64,000 bases of DNA from Sphingomonas sp. PP-CE-3G-477. Its GTDB lineage: Bacteria; Pseudomonadota; Alphaproteobacteria; Sphingomonadales; Sphingomonadaceae. Where the stretch lies: the NCBI RefSeq assembly GCF_003050745.1, contig NZ_QAOF01000003.1:1-64000 (forward strand), given 5' to 3'. The notes beneath the pieces are model-generated. The model saw only the letters and a program-made list of their open reading frames with translations. It ran no database searches and was not told the DNA's origin. Positions 46,195 to 54,244 of the stretch are shown here, piece by piece. How positions within the stretch are numbered: the first letter of the stretch is position 1; each line of letters opens with the position of its first letter. The translations under genes and the position numbers were made by a program.

Positions 46195-47688
46195 ATGCAA
46201 TCTGATCTGAACGTTGATGTCCTGATCGTGGGGGCGGGTGCTGCTGGCCTGACGCTCGCGGTTGATCTCGCGCGCCGCGGCGTGACGTTCCGTTTGATCG
46301 ACGGGCTCGACGGACCGTTCCAAGGCTCGCGGGGCAAGGGGATTCAACCGCGTACGCTGGAGGTTTTCGAAGACCTGGGTGTCGTCGACCGGATCGCCGC
46401 GGCTGGTAGCCTCTATCCGCCGCAGCGCGTCTACGGGCTCGACGGAGGCTTCGAGGATACCCAAGAGTTCAGCATCGCAGCGAGCACCGATAGCGAGCCC
46501 TATCGGATGCCCCTGCTTGTTCCGCAATTCCGTACGGAGGCCGTGCTACGAGATCGGATCATCGAGCTAGGCGGCCGGGTCGAGTATGGCGTCGAACTGG
46601 TCAGCTTTGGCGACGACGGAGACGCGGCCGTGGCCAGCATCGCTGGCACGGATGGTATCCAGACGATCCGGTGTCGGTATCTTATCGGCGCGGATGGTGG
46701 TCGCTCGTTTGTCCGCCGGGCATTGTCCGTCGAGTTTCCCGGAAAGACGCTCGGTGTCCGTGCCATCGTCGCCGATATCGAGATCGACGGCCTCGACCGC
46801 GACGTGTGGCACCGTTTCAACGCAGGCGACATGGCGCGGCAGATATCGTTCTGCCCCTTGCCGCACGGTGACGTATTCCAATTGCAGGCACCGATCGCGC
46901 TCGGTGGTGAGGCCGACCTATCCGTGGCGGGCTTGCAGGCGTTTATCGACGAGCGCCTATCCATGCCAGCCATCCGCGTCCGCGCGGTTCACTGGGCATC
47001 GGCCTATGTGATGAACGCGCGGCTCGCCGAACACTACCGGGTCGGTAACGTCTTCCTGATCGGCGATGCCGCGCATATCCATCCGCCGACGGGAGGACAG
47101 GGCCTCAACACGAGCGTGCAGGATGCGTATAATCTCGGGTGGAAGCTGGCAGCGGTGCTGGCCGGCGCCCCGCCGGTGCTGCTCGATACGTACGAGGAGG
47201 AGCGTCGACCTGTCGCCGCCGGGATGCTGGGGCTAGCGGCAGGGCTGCTCGACAAGGCCAGACACGGCGACATGCGCCGCGGCCGGGAGGTGCACCAGCT
47301 CGATCTCGGGTATCGCGGCTCGTCCCTCGCACCCGGAATGTCCGAGCGCACGAACGGTATCCAGCCAGGCGACCGTATGCCCGACTCCGTGCTGCGGGGC
47401 GCCGCCGGACAGCCTCGCCGCCTGTACGATCTGCTAGCTGGTCCGCACTGGACGTTGCTGGTCGCGGGCGATGCCGGCGATGCGGACGTGCCGCCGCGTG
47501 CCGGGGTAAACGTCGTGACGATCGACGGCGATGGACAGCTTCGCCATGACAACGGCCAACTGGGCTTGGCAAAAGGCGAACGGCGTCTCGTTCGTCCGGA
47601 CGGCTATGTCGGGGCATGCTTCGGACCGGGCGAGACGCACGCGATGACCGACTATCTATCGCACGTCCTGCCGCCTTATCGATCGTGA
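46195..47688 (+). CDS. FAD-dependent aromatic monooxygenase (PheA/TfdB type)
   Basis: 497 residues. The ATG at 46195 (46192 is possible) is 7 bases after AGGAG. The FAD motifs are complete: VLIVGAGAAGLTLAVDLARRG at the N-terminus (GxGxxG), GADGGRSFVRR (DG motif) and GDAAHIHPPTGGQGLN (GD motif); the length and the thioredoxin-like C-terminal domain (LLAGPHWTLLVAG) match phenol/chlorophenol/3-hydroxyphenylpropionate hydroxylases. It would hydroxylate an aromatic ring with NAD(P)H and oxygen. The divergent MarR regulator supports a catabolic or detoxifying role. No ring-cleavage genes are adjacent, so the substrate is open. Confidence 0.87.
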   Translation: MQSDLNVDVLIVGAGAAGLTLAVDLARRGVTFRLIDGLDGPFQGSRGKGIQPRTLEVFEDLGVVDRIAAAGSLYPPQRVYGLDGGFEDTQEFSIAASTDSEPYRMPLLVPQFRTEAVLRDRIIELGGRVEYGVELVSFGDDGDAAVASIAGTDGIQTIRCRYLIGADGGRSFVRRALSVEFPGKTLGVRAIVADIEIDGLDRDVWHRFNAGDMARQISFCPLPHGDVFQLQAPIALGGEADLSVAGLQAFIDERLSMPAIRVRAVHWASAYVMNARLAEHYRVGNVFLIGDAAHIHPPTGGQGLNTSVQDAYNLGWKLAAVLAGAPPVLLDTYEEERRPVAAGMLGLAAGLLDKARHGDMRRGREVHQLDLGYRGSSLAPGMSERTNGIQPGDRMPDSVLRGAAGQPRRLYDLLAGPHWTLLVAGDAGDADVPPRAGVNVVTIDGDGQLRHDNGQLGLAKGERRLVRPDGYVGACFGPGETHAMTDYLSHVLPPYRS

Positions 47689-47826
47689 GAGGGTGGGTGG
47701 CATGCCGAAGCCTACCTGTTTCCCGTGCTGAAAATAGCCGGACCCAGCCTTCCCAGCAGAGTTGGCGCCATTTCGCCGTGAGACAATCGAGTCTCATTCA
47801 CCACTGCGTGCTTAAAAAACCGACGT

Positions 47827-47901
47827 TGGTGACCCCTACGGGAATCGAACCCGTGCTTCAGCCGTGAAAGGGCCGCGTCCTAACCGCTAGACGAAGGGGC
47901 C
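47827..47901 (-). tRNA. tRNA-Glu (anticodon TTC)
   Basis: Read on the minus strand: 5' GGCCCCU acceptor, D arm with TAGCGGTTAGGAC, anticodon arm CCCTTTCACGG with TTC in the loop, T arm CGGGTTCGATTCCCG, and AGGGGTC + A + CCA at the 3' end, so CCA is encoded. All acceptor pairs form, with one G-U. Confidence 0.97.
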
Positions 47902-47962
47902 TGCGTGGTGGAGGCCGACTAAGGGTAAGGGGGCGAGGCGTCAAGCGTTTCGGTACAAGAAT

Positions 47963-49714
47963 TTAGTCTGCCCATGCGGCGTCCTCGACATGGAGTTCGG
48001 CGGACGGGCGCGAGGACCAGTCGTCGATCCTCGCGCGGCCGGCGAGCCAGAGCTTGCGGTGGGGGGCGGCGCCTAGCAGCGCCTGGCCCAGTGCGCTCTC
48101 GGCCGAGCGGAAGGCCATTGCCTTGATGCTGCGGCCGTCGTCGCCGGCGACGATCGTGCGGACGTGGCCGTTGCCGACGACGTCCGCCTTGATCACGCGG
48201 ACCGGGCCCATCGCGACGCGGGGGGCTGGCCAGCCCATGCCGTAGGGGCCGCCGGCTTCCATCGATTCGACGAGGCCGGGGTTGACGCCGCCCGCTGCCA
48301 GCACCGCGTCCAGCAGGAGTGCACGGTCGCCGTTCGAGCGTTCGACCGCTGCGGCGAGGCGCTCTTCGAGGAAGTCGGTGAAGGCGGGTATCGCTGCCTC
48401 GCTGATCGTCAGGCCGGCGGCCATCGCGTGGCCTCCGCCCGCCACGAGCAGGCCGTGTTCGCGGGCTGCCATCACAGCTGCACCGAGGTCGACGCCGGGG
48501 ATCGAGCGGCCCGAGCCCTTGCCGATGCCGTTCTCGTCGATCGCGATGACGATCGCGGGGCGGCCTAGCTTTTCCTTGAGGCGACCGGCGACGATGCCGA
48601 TCACGCCGGGGTGCCAGCCATGGCCGGCGACTACGGCGACCGCGCGGTCTCGGCTGGAGAGGAGGTCGGCGGCTTCCTGCACGGCGGTTTCGATCGCGCG
48701 ACGTTCTTCGTTGAGGCGGTCGAGTTCGGTGGCGATCTGGCGGGCTTCGTCCGGGTCCTGCGTGGTGAGCAGGCGGACGCCGAGGTCTGCGCGACCGACC
48801 CGGCCGCCAGCGTTGATGCGCGGGCCGAGTGCGAAGCCCAGGTCCGTGCAGGTCGGGTTGCGCGTCAGGCGCGACGCCTCGATCAGCGCGGCGACGCCGA
48901 TGTTCTTGCGCGCACCCATGACCTTGAGGCCCTGCGACACGAACGCGCGGTTGAGGCCGCGAAGCTGCGCGACGTCGGCGACGGTGCCGAGTGCGACGAT
49001 GTCGAGCAGGTCGATCAGCTTGGGTTCGGCGCGATCCTTGAAGAAGCCGCGGGTGCGGAGCGTGCGGACGAGTGCGGCAGCGGCGAGGAAGCACATGCCG
49101 ACCGCGGCGAGGTGGCCGTGCGCGGCACCTTCGTCCTCGTCGAGACGGTTGGGGTTGACCAGCGCGAGCGCGTGCGGGAGCGCGGTCGAGCATTTGTGGT
49201 GGTCGATGACGATCACGTCGACTGCCGCGTCGCGGGCGGCGTCGAGCGCGTCGAACGCCTGCGCGCCGCAATCGACCGTGACGACCAGCGTGGCGCCTTC
49301 GCCAGCGAGGCGGACGAGCGCCTCGCCCGATGGGCCGTAGCCTTCGAGCAGGCGGTCGGGGATGTAGGGGCGGGCTTCGATGCCGAGATCGCGCAGGACG
49401 AGAACCATCAGCGCGGCGGAGGTGGCGCCGTCGACGTCGTAATCACCGAAGATCGCGACCTGTTCACCGGCTTGCACGGCGTCGGCGAGGCGCTCGGCGG
49501 CGCGGTCCATGTCGCGGAAGATCGACGGATCGGGCATGAATGCGCGGATCGAGGGGGTGCGGTGCGCGTCGAGCGCGTCGCGGGGGCAGCCTCGGGCGAG
49601 GAGGAGCTGGGTGACGAGGTCGTCGCCGGTAAAGCCGTCTCTCCCGTCCGCGGCGAGTGCGCGCCAGCGCCAAGGTTGGCCGAGGATGGAGGAGGTTACG
49701 CCGAGAACTGTCAT
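47963..49714 (-). CDS. recJ: Single-stranded-DNA-specific exonuclease RecJ
   Basis: 583 residues, 5'-3' single-strand DNA exonuclease for recombination and mismatch repair. The ATG at 49714 gives MTVLGVTSSILGQPWRWR; the frame is open further upstream but through repeat sequence. DHH-domain motifs are intact: VAIFGDYDVDGATSAA (motif I), VTVDCGAQ, VIVIDHHKC (motif III), ALGTVADVAQL (motif IV). The DHHA1 domain carries VVAGHGWHPGVIGIVAGRLK and GKGSGRSI, with GGGHAMAAGLTI. The C-terminal OB-like domain ends the protein. The length matches the family. It lies next to tRNA-Glu on the same strand. Confidence 0.95.
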   Translation of the reverse strand: MTVLGVTSSILGQPWRWRALAADGRDGFTGDDLVTQLLLARGCPRDALDAHRTPSIRAFMPDPSIFRDMDRAAERLADAVQAGEQVAIFGDYDVDGATSAALMVLVLRDLGIEARPYIPDRLLEGYGPSGEALVRLAGEGATLVVTVDCGAQAFDALDAARDAAVDVIVIDHHKCSTALPHALALVNPNRLDEDEGAAHGHLAAVGMCFLAAAALVRTLRTRGFFKDRAEPKLIDLLDIVALGTVADVAQLRGLNRAFVSQGLKVMGARKNIGVAALIEASRLTRNPTCTDLGFALGPRINAGGRVGRADLGVRLLTTQDPDEARQIATELDRLNEERRAIETAVQEAADLLSSRDRAVAVVAGHGWHPGVIGIVAGRLKEKLGRPAIVIAIDENGIGKGSGRSIPGVDLGAAVMAAREHGLLVAGGGHAMAAGLTISEAAIPAFTDFLEERLAAAVERSNGDRALLLDAVLAAGGVNPGLVESMEAGGPYGMGWPAPRVAMGPVRVIKADVVGNGHVRTIVAGDDGRSIKAMAFRSAESALGQALLGAAPHRKLWLAGRARIDDWSSRPSAELHVEDAAWAD

Positions 49715-49804
49715 GCCTCGGACGTAGTGGCTGTGAGGGGTTTGTCGAGCGGGGAGGGACGCGTGGTTAGGGCGATCTCGCAACCGCGTGCACCACGTGC
49801 GTCT

Positions 49805-49859
49805 TGTTCTCCCGCGAAGGCGGGAGCCCAGTCTGGGTCCCCGCCTTCGCGGGGAAACA
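49805..49859. repeat. Palindromic repeat family A, copy 2
   Basis: TGTTCTCCCGCGAAGGCGGG then CCCAGTCTGGGTC and the reverse arm to 49859. It can fold into a 20-base-pair hairpin. Confidence 0.85.
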
Positions 49860-50125
49860 GTTTTGCGCGGACTGGCGGAATGTAAATTCTCCCCCGTTCG
49901 TGCTGAGTAGCGACCGAGTAGCTCCGTAGAAGCGTATCGAGGGCGCGTATCCAAGCATGCGTTCCGCGCGCCAACCTGTCCTTCGATACGCCGTCTCGAT
50001 ACGCCGCCTTCGGCGCCTACTCGACGGCTACTCAGGATGAACGGGGGGGGCGAGATAAGGAATCCGCGCCGGGCGGATCCGCAACAGGGGAGGGGCGAGC
50101 GATGTTGGAGTGGGTTTGCGCCCCT
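49860..50125. other. Gap with short C/G-rich repeats
   Basis: Between recJ and the hydroxylase gene. The stretch 49980-50046 holds CGATACGCCGTCTCGATACG and GCCTTCGGCGCC-type hairpins that occur as dispersed extragenic repeats in sphingomonads. No gene seen. Confidence 0.5.
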
Positions 50126-50809
50126 TCACTTGATCCACGGTCGCTCGCGAAACCACTTCGTCACGATATACTTCACGCCCTCGACCACCGGCATGCCCTC
50201 GTGCAGCGTCAGCCCGTTCGGCGTCCCATCCGGGTTCATGTTGTTCCAAGCCAGCAGCATGCCGCGCTTCGGCGCGATCTTGACACCGGCCTGCGGGAAC
50301 CAGGTCGCGCCGCCTTCGGGGACGTCGTTGAGGAACACCATCGCGGTCCAGGTGCGCTGGCCGCCCTGCTCCTGCATCTTCGCCCAATAGCTCTCGGACT
50401 CGTGGAAATAATCATGGTGCGCGCGGAATTGCTGGCCGGGGGCATAGCGCTGGCCCTGCATCGTCTCGCCGTGGAGCAGGTCGATCCCGAGCAAGGTCGC
50501 GATCGCCTCGTCGGTCGGCTGCACGTCCGGCGACCAGCGATCCATGTCGCAGCTCTCGCTGGTTCGGAAATTGCTGTTCGGGCGATCGGAGAGCAGCGTC
50601 GACGGCCGTCGCTTCGAATCGATCACCGCGATCAGCCGCTTGCACGTCGCGGGATCGAGGAACTTGTCCTGGTAATAGAACTGCACCGTGTCCATCGCGA
50701 TGCGCTGCACCGCCGGATTGGCGTCGAGGCGCGCAGCGACCTGCGATCCGAAGGCCTGGCGGAGTGCAGCGGCCGGATCGACCTTCTTGGCTTTTGAAAA
50801 GATACCCAC
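50126..50809 (-). CDS. Prolyl-4-hydroxylase-type 2OG-Fe(II) oxygenase
   Basis: 227 residues from a GTG at 50809 (weak ribosome binding site). The double-stranded beta-helix is clear: NFRTSESCDMDRWSPD, then QRYAPGQQFRAHHDYFH with His131-x-Asp133, LNDVPEGGATWFP, and LTLHEGMPVVEGVKYIVTKW with His203 and Lys213. All iron and 2-oxoglutarate ligands are there. The arrangement matches bacterial P4H-like enzymes of the procollagen hydroxylase family, which modify proline or related side chains in proteins or peptides. Its substrate is unknown. It is on its own, behind a terminator hairpin. Confidence 0.88.
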   Translation of the reverse strand: MGIFSKAKKVDPAAALRQAFGSQVAARLDANPAVQRIAMDTVQFYYQDKFLDPATCKRLIAVIDSKRRPSTLLSDRPNSNFRTSESCDMDRWSPDVQPTDEAIATLLGIDLLHGETMQGQRYAPGQQFRAHHDYFHESESYWAKMQEQGGQRTWTAMVFLNDVPEGGATWFPQAGVKIAPKRGMLLAWNNMNPDGTPNGLTLHEGMPVVEGVKYIVTKWFRERPWIK

Positions 50810-50858
50810 GCCGCAGGATTTGGCGAACTCGCCCCGAAAGGCAAGAGGGGTAAACGCA

Positions 50859-50894
50859 AGAGCCCCGCGGTGATCTGGACCACCGCGGGGCTCT
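50859..50894 (-). terminator. Rho-independent terminator of the RcnB-like gene
   Basis: AGAGCCCCGCGGTG (50859-50872) and CACCGCGGGGCTCT (50881-50894) are perfect 14-base arms with an 8-base loop, followed on the minus strand by TTGCGTTT. It lies 32 bases after the RcnB-like stop. Confidence 0.85.
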
Positions 50895-50925
50895 CCCCTG
50901 TTACCTCGTGCCGGTAAGCCGGAGC

Positions 50926-51837
50926 CTACCAGAAGATGTCGTACACCGTGTCGACCACGCGACCGCTGTCGAGATCGACCAGCAACGCGTCGTTGTAATA
51001 GCGCACCCAGCGATACGGGCCGTACGCCTCGGGCAGGCGGTAGGTGTAGGGGTCCTGGATCCAGTAATTCTGGTTGTAGAGGATGCTGTTCAGCGAGAAG
51101 CCGACGCCGAAGCGACGATAGCCCGACCCCCAGCCGCTCGGCGCATAATAGCGCGGGAGGCGGTAGGCGCCGCTGTTCGACGCGCGGTAGTTGCTCCAGG
51201 CGTAACGGTTGTCGTTGCGCCAGCCACGGTTCCACGCGCCGCCCTGGTTGTAATGGCCCTGGTTGTAGCCGCCGCGGCCATAGCCCTGGACGTTCCCATA
51301 GGCGCGGTTGGGTTGGCGGTTCTGGTAACCGTCGCGACCACCGTTGCGCCAGTCGCCCCGGTTGTCGCCCCGTCCGTCGTTGCGCCAGTCGCCGCGTCCG
51401 TTGCGGTCGAACTGGCCGCGATCCGCCTGCTGGTTGCCGCGGTCGAAACCGGGGCGATCTTGCCCTCGGTTCCAGTCGGGACGGTTCTGCCCGGCTTGCG
51501 CGTCGGGACGAGCCTGGCCGTTCCAGTCGCGACGTCCTTGACCGTCGGGACGGTCGCTGCGGACTTGCGGCTGCGTGCCGAGATCGGCGCGCTGTGGGCG
51601 CTGGCCTTGGTCGGGCGCGGCGGGGCGATCGGGACGCTGCTGCTGGAACGCCTGCCCGTCCGCGCGCGGGCCACGATCACCGCGATCCGGACGCTGGCCA
51701 CGATCCTGACGCGGGCCATCGTTGCCGCGATCACCGCTGTCACGATCGGCCTGCTGCGCGGTGGCGGTCGTTGCCATCATGGTCGCCGGCACCAACGCGG
51801 AGGCCGCCATCAAGAGTTTGAGAAACTTGCCCGTCAT
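50926..51837 (-). CDS. RcnB-family exported protein with Arg/Gly/Asp-rich middle
   Basis: About 303 residues from the ATG at 51837 (MTGKFLKLLMAASALVPATM, signal to about TATAQ). The middle, residues about 30-190, is a low-complexity string of DRG, RPD, RGD and QNR units. The C-terminal 100 residues carry the RcnB-type domain (YRLPRYYAPSGWGSGYRRFG, then VRYYNDALLVDLDSGRVVD). RcnB of E. coli is a small periplasmic protein linked to nickel and cobalt export. Here the charged repeat region makes it three times larger. Function is likely envelope or metal related, but not shown. It ends before a strong terminator. Confidence 0.8.
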   Translation of the reverse strand: MTGKFLKLLMAASALVPATMMATTATAQQADRDSGDRGNDGPRQDRGQRPDRGDRGPRADGQAFQQQRPDRPAAPDQGQRPQRADLGTQPQVRSDRPDGQGRRDWNGQARPDAQAGQNRPDWNRGQDRPGFDRGNQQADRGQFDRNGRGDWRNDGRGDNRGDWRNGGRDGYQNRQPNRAYGNVQGYGRGGYNQGHYNQGGAWNRGWRNDNRYAWSNYRASNSGAYRLPRYYAPSGWGSGYRRFGVGFSLNSILYNQNYWIQDPYTYRLPEAYGPYRWVRYYNDALLVDLDSGRVVDTVYDIFW

Positions 51838-51980
51838 CGCCGTCGTCCTCGACTGCCGGCGCACGAGCCGGCTCCTATGATGTGTCGGGTCTAAGCTTTA
51901 CGCTATGTGGAGAGGCTGAATGGGTTCGTCAGCGATTAGACAGGTTTAGGTCGGATACGTCGCTACGTCTTTGAAGCATC

Positions 51981-52084
51981 CACCCCGGCGGAGGCCGGGG
52001 TCCAATTGGGGGCGGCGAGTAACGAGGCGCGCGACCAATCACCTTGGACGTTCCAATTGGGCCCCGGCCTTCGCCGGGGTGGTG
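51981..52084. repeat. Palindromic repeat family B, copy 1
   Basis: CACCCCGGCGGAGGCCGGGG then TCCAATTGGG at one end, and the mirror CCCAATTGG...CCGGGGTGGTG at the other, with about 40 bases between. The same unit occurs at 55393-55498. It carries a GGCCCCGGCCTTCGCCGGGG arm. Confidence 0.85.
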
Positions 52085-52158
52085 CAGGAGGGGTGCGGCG
52101 GTTATGCTGGCGACGGTTGGTTGGGCGGCCCTACCACTGCAGACATAGCGCTCCTCCT

Positions 52159-52213
52159 TGTTCTCCCGCGAAGGCGGGAGCCCAGACTGGACTCCCGCCT
52201 TCGCGGGAGAACA
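52159..52213. repeat. Palindromic repeat family A, copy 3
   Basis: TGTTCTCCCGCGAAGGCGGG, AGCCCAGACTGGACTC and the inverse arm to 52213: a nearly perfect 22-base stem. Confidence 0.87.
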
Positions 52214-52235
52214 GGCTTGGTTCCGAGCGGACGCG

Positions 52236-52781
52236 CTACCGCGCAGGCGGCGGCACCAGCGCTGGCACCAACCGCGCCGAGTCGGCCGGATCGATCCCCG
52301 GTCGCGGCCCTGCGGGAATAACCTCTTCCCCTCGTGTCGCGCGCCCAGCCCGCTGGATCGCCTCAACCACGCGCGGATACACCCCGCACCGGCACAGGTT
52401 GGTGATCTGCTCGCGGATCAGCGCTTCGCTCGGGTCTGCATTGCGCTTCAGCAACGCGGCCGCCGCCATGATCATCCCGGGAATGCAGAACCCGCACTGC
52501 GGCACCGACTCCGCGATAAACGCCAGCTGTACAGGGTGGTTACGCTCGCGCGACAGCCCCTCGATCGTCGTGACGTACGCGCCCTCGATCGAACCGATCG
52601 GCACCCGGCAACTCCGCATCGCCCGCCCGTCGATGTCGACCGTGCACGCGCCGCACTGCCCGGTGCCGCAGCCATATTTCGTCCCCGTCAGGTTCGACGC
52701 ATCGCGCAGCGCCCACAGCAGCGGCGTAGCATTGTCCAGCTTGTACTCGATCGGCTCGTTATTGACGGTGAAGCGGCTCAT
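52236..52781 (-). CDS. (2Fe-2S)-binding subunit of a molybdenum hydroxylase, orphan
   Basis: 181 residues, the small iron-sulfur subunit type (IorA/CoxS-like). Both clusters are intact: KYGCGTGQCGACTV for the ferredoxin-type cluster, and CGFCIPGM with CRCGVY for the second. It normally pairs with a large molybdopterin-binding subunit encoded right after it. No such gene is present: downstream lie repeats and the RcnB-like gene, upstream a sugar transporter. The C-terminal extension of about 35 residues (ending ...LVPALVPPPAR) is longer than usual. It may partner with a subunit encoded elsewhere. Divergent from the MFS transporter gene. Confidence 0.87.
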   Translation of the reverse strand: MSRFTVNNEPIEYKLDNATPLLWALRDASNLTGTKYGCGTGQCGACTVDIDGRAMRSCRVPIGSIEGAYVTTIEGLSRERNHPVQLAFIAESVPQCGFCIPGMIMAAAALLKRNADPSEALIREQITNLCRCGVYPRVVEAIQRAGRATRGEEVIPAGPRPGIDPADSARLVPALVPPPAR

Positions 52782-52887
52782 GCTCGTCGTCCTAGCCGGT
52801 CGGACGGGATCGCACCAAGCGGCATTGCCACGCGGCGGGCCCCCGGCTTATGTCGCAGCCAATAATACCGCGAGAGGGCGCAACACG

Positions 52888-54183
52888 ATGCACGTCGATA
52901 CCAAATCCACAGCAGCAGCAGGAGGCGACGCCAGCCACGGCTACGACGCGCCCGACCTGCGCGTCTTCGTGTTCGCGCTGTTCTTCATCTTCGGTGGCAT
53001 CACCTCGCTGAACGACATCATCATCCCGAAGATGAAAGAGCTCTTCACGCTCGACCACGCGACCGCGATGCTGGTCCAGTCGGCGTTCTTCCTCGCCTAT
53101 GCACTGTTCTCGATTCCCGCCGCCGCGATCGTGCGGAAAGCGGGCTATATGCGCACCGCGTCGATCGGCCTCGTGACGATGACGGCGGGCTGCCTGTTGT
53201 TCATCCCCGCCGCGGGGCAGGCAAGCTTCGGCATGTTCCTGTTCGCGCTGTTCGTGCTCGGCGCAGGCATCACCGTGGTGCAGGTCGTCGCCAACCCGCT
53301 GATCTCCGCGCTCGGCCATCCCAAGTCCGCCTCGAGCCGGCTAACGTTTGCGCAGGCGTTCAACTCGCTCGGCACCACCATCTTCCCGTATGTCGGCTCC
53401 GCGCTGATCCTCGGCGGGCTGGCGACGGTCGACTCCTCGACGCTCACCGGCGCCGCGCTCGACGCGTACCGGACTGAGTCCTCGCGAACCGTCGTGCACA
53501 CCTATATCGGCCTCGCAATCGCGTTGCTGATCGTTGCCGCGGTGGTGTGGACCCGGCGCAACCGGCTCAACGAGGAGCAGGATCAGACCGGCAGCATCTT
53601 CCACGCGTTCACGCTGCTGAAGCGCCCGCGGTTCGCGATGGGGACGGCCTGCATCTTCCTGTACGTCGGTGCCGAAGTCGCGGTCGGCTCGCTGATCGTC
53701 AATTACCTGATGCAGCCGAGCGTGATGGGCCTGAGCGACGTCGCCGCGGGCAAGCACGTGCCGTTCTACTGGGGCGGCGCGCTGGTCGGCCGGTTCATCG
53801 GCGCCTATGTGCTGAACAAGGTATCGCCGGGCAAGGTTCTCGCCGGCGTCGCGACGGGCACGCTGGCGCTCATCCTGATCTCGGCGAACACCGAGGGCGC
53901 TTTGTCGGGCTGGGCGTTGCTCGCGATCGGCCTGATGAACGCGGTGATGTTCCCGACGATCTTCTCGTTGGCGTCCGAGGGTCTCGGCAAGCGCGCGGCG
54001 GAAGGCTCGGGCGTGATCGCCACGGCGATCGTCGGCGGCGCGATCATTCCGTATCTGACGGGGATGCTGGCAGACAAGTCGGGCAGCCTGCACTTCGCAC
54101 TGCTCCTCCCGGCGGTCTGCTACGCGCTGATCCTGGCGTACGGGTTGTATGCCCGGAAGCCAGTGGTCGAAGCTGCCAACTAA
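52888..54183 (+). CDS. FucP/GluP-type sugar:H+ symporter (MFS)
   Basis: 431 residues and about twelve helices; the ATG at 52888 follows GAGAGGG. Family phrases: FIFGGITSLNDIIIPKMKEL (helix 1 and loop), FFLAYALFSIPAAAIVRKAG (helix 2), VLGAGITVVQVVANPLISAL (helix 4), and FAQAFNSLGTTIFPYVGSAL. The conserved Asn and Asp/Glu of the fucose transporter family are present in helix 1 and 4. It imports hexoses such as glucose, galactose or fucose with protons. A galactose role would suit the GH2/GH53 galactan locus elsewhere in the window, but the genes are 45 kb apart. Confidence 0.87.
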   Translation: MHVDTKSTAAAGGDASHGYDAPDLRVFVFALFFIFGGITSLNDIIIPKMKELFTLDHATAMLVQSAFFLAYALFSIPAAAIVRKAGYMRTASIGLVTMTAGCLLFIPAAGQASFGMFLFALFVLGAGITVVQVVANPLISALGHPKSASSRLTFAQAFNSLGTTIFPYVGSALILGGLATVDSSTLTGAALDAYRTESSRTVVHTYIGLAIALLIVAAVVWTRRNRLNEEQDQTGSIFHAFTLLKRPRFAMGTACIFLYVGAEVAVGSLIVNYLMQPSVMGLSDVAAGKHVPFYWGGALVGRFIGAYVLNKVSPGKVLAGVATGTLALILISANTEGALSGWALLAIGLMNAVMFPTIFSLASEGLGKRAAEGSGVIATAIVGGAIIPYLTGMLADKSGSLHFALLLPAVCYALILAYGLYARKPVVEAAN

Positions 54184-54186
54184 GCT

Positions 54187-54241
54187 TGTTCCCCCGCGAA
54201 GGCGGGGGCCCAGACTGGGTCCCCGCCTTCGCGGGGAAACA
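54187..54241. repeat. Palindromic repeat family A, copy 4
   Basis: TGTTCCCCCGCGAAGGCGGG, then GCCCAGACTGGGTC and the reverse arm. It fills the 61-base gap between two convergent genes and may terminate both. Confidence 0.87.
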
Positions 54242-54244
54242 ATT

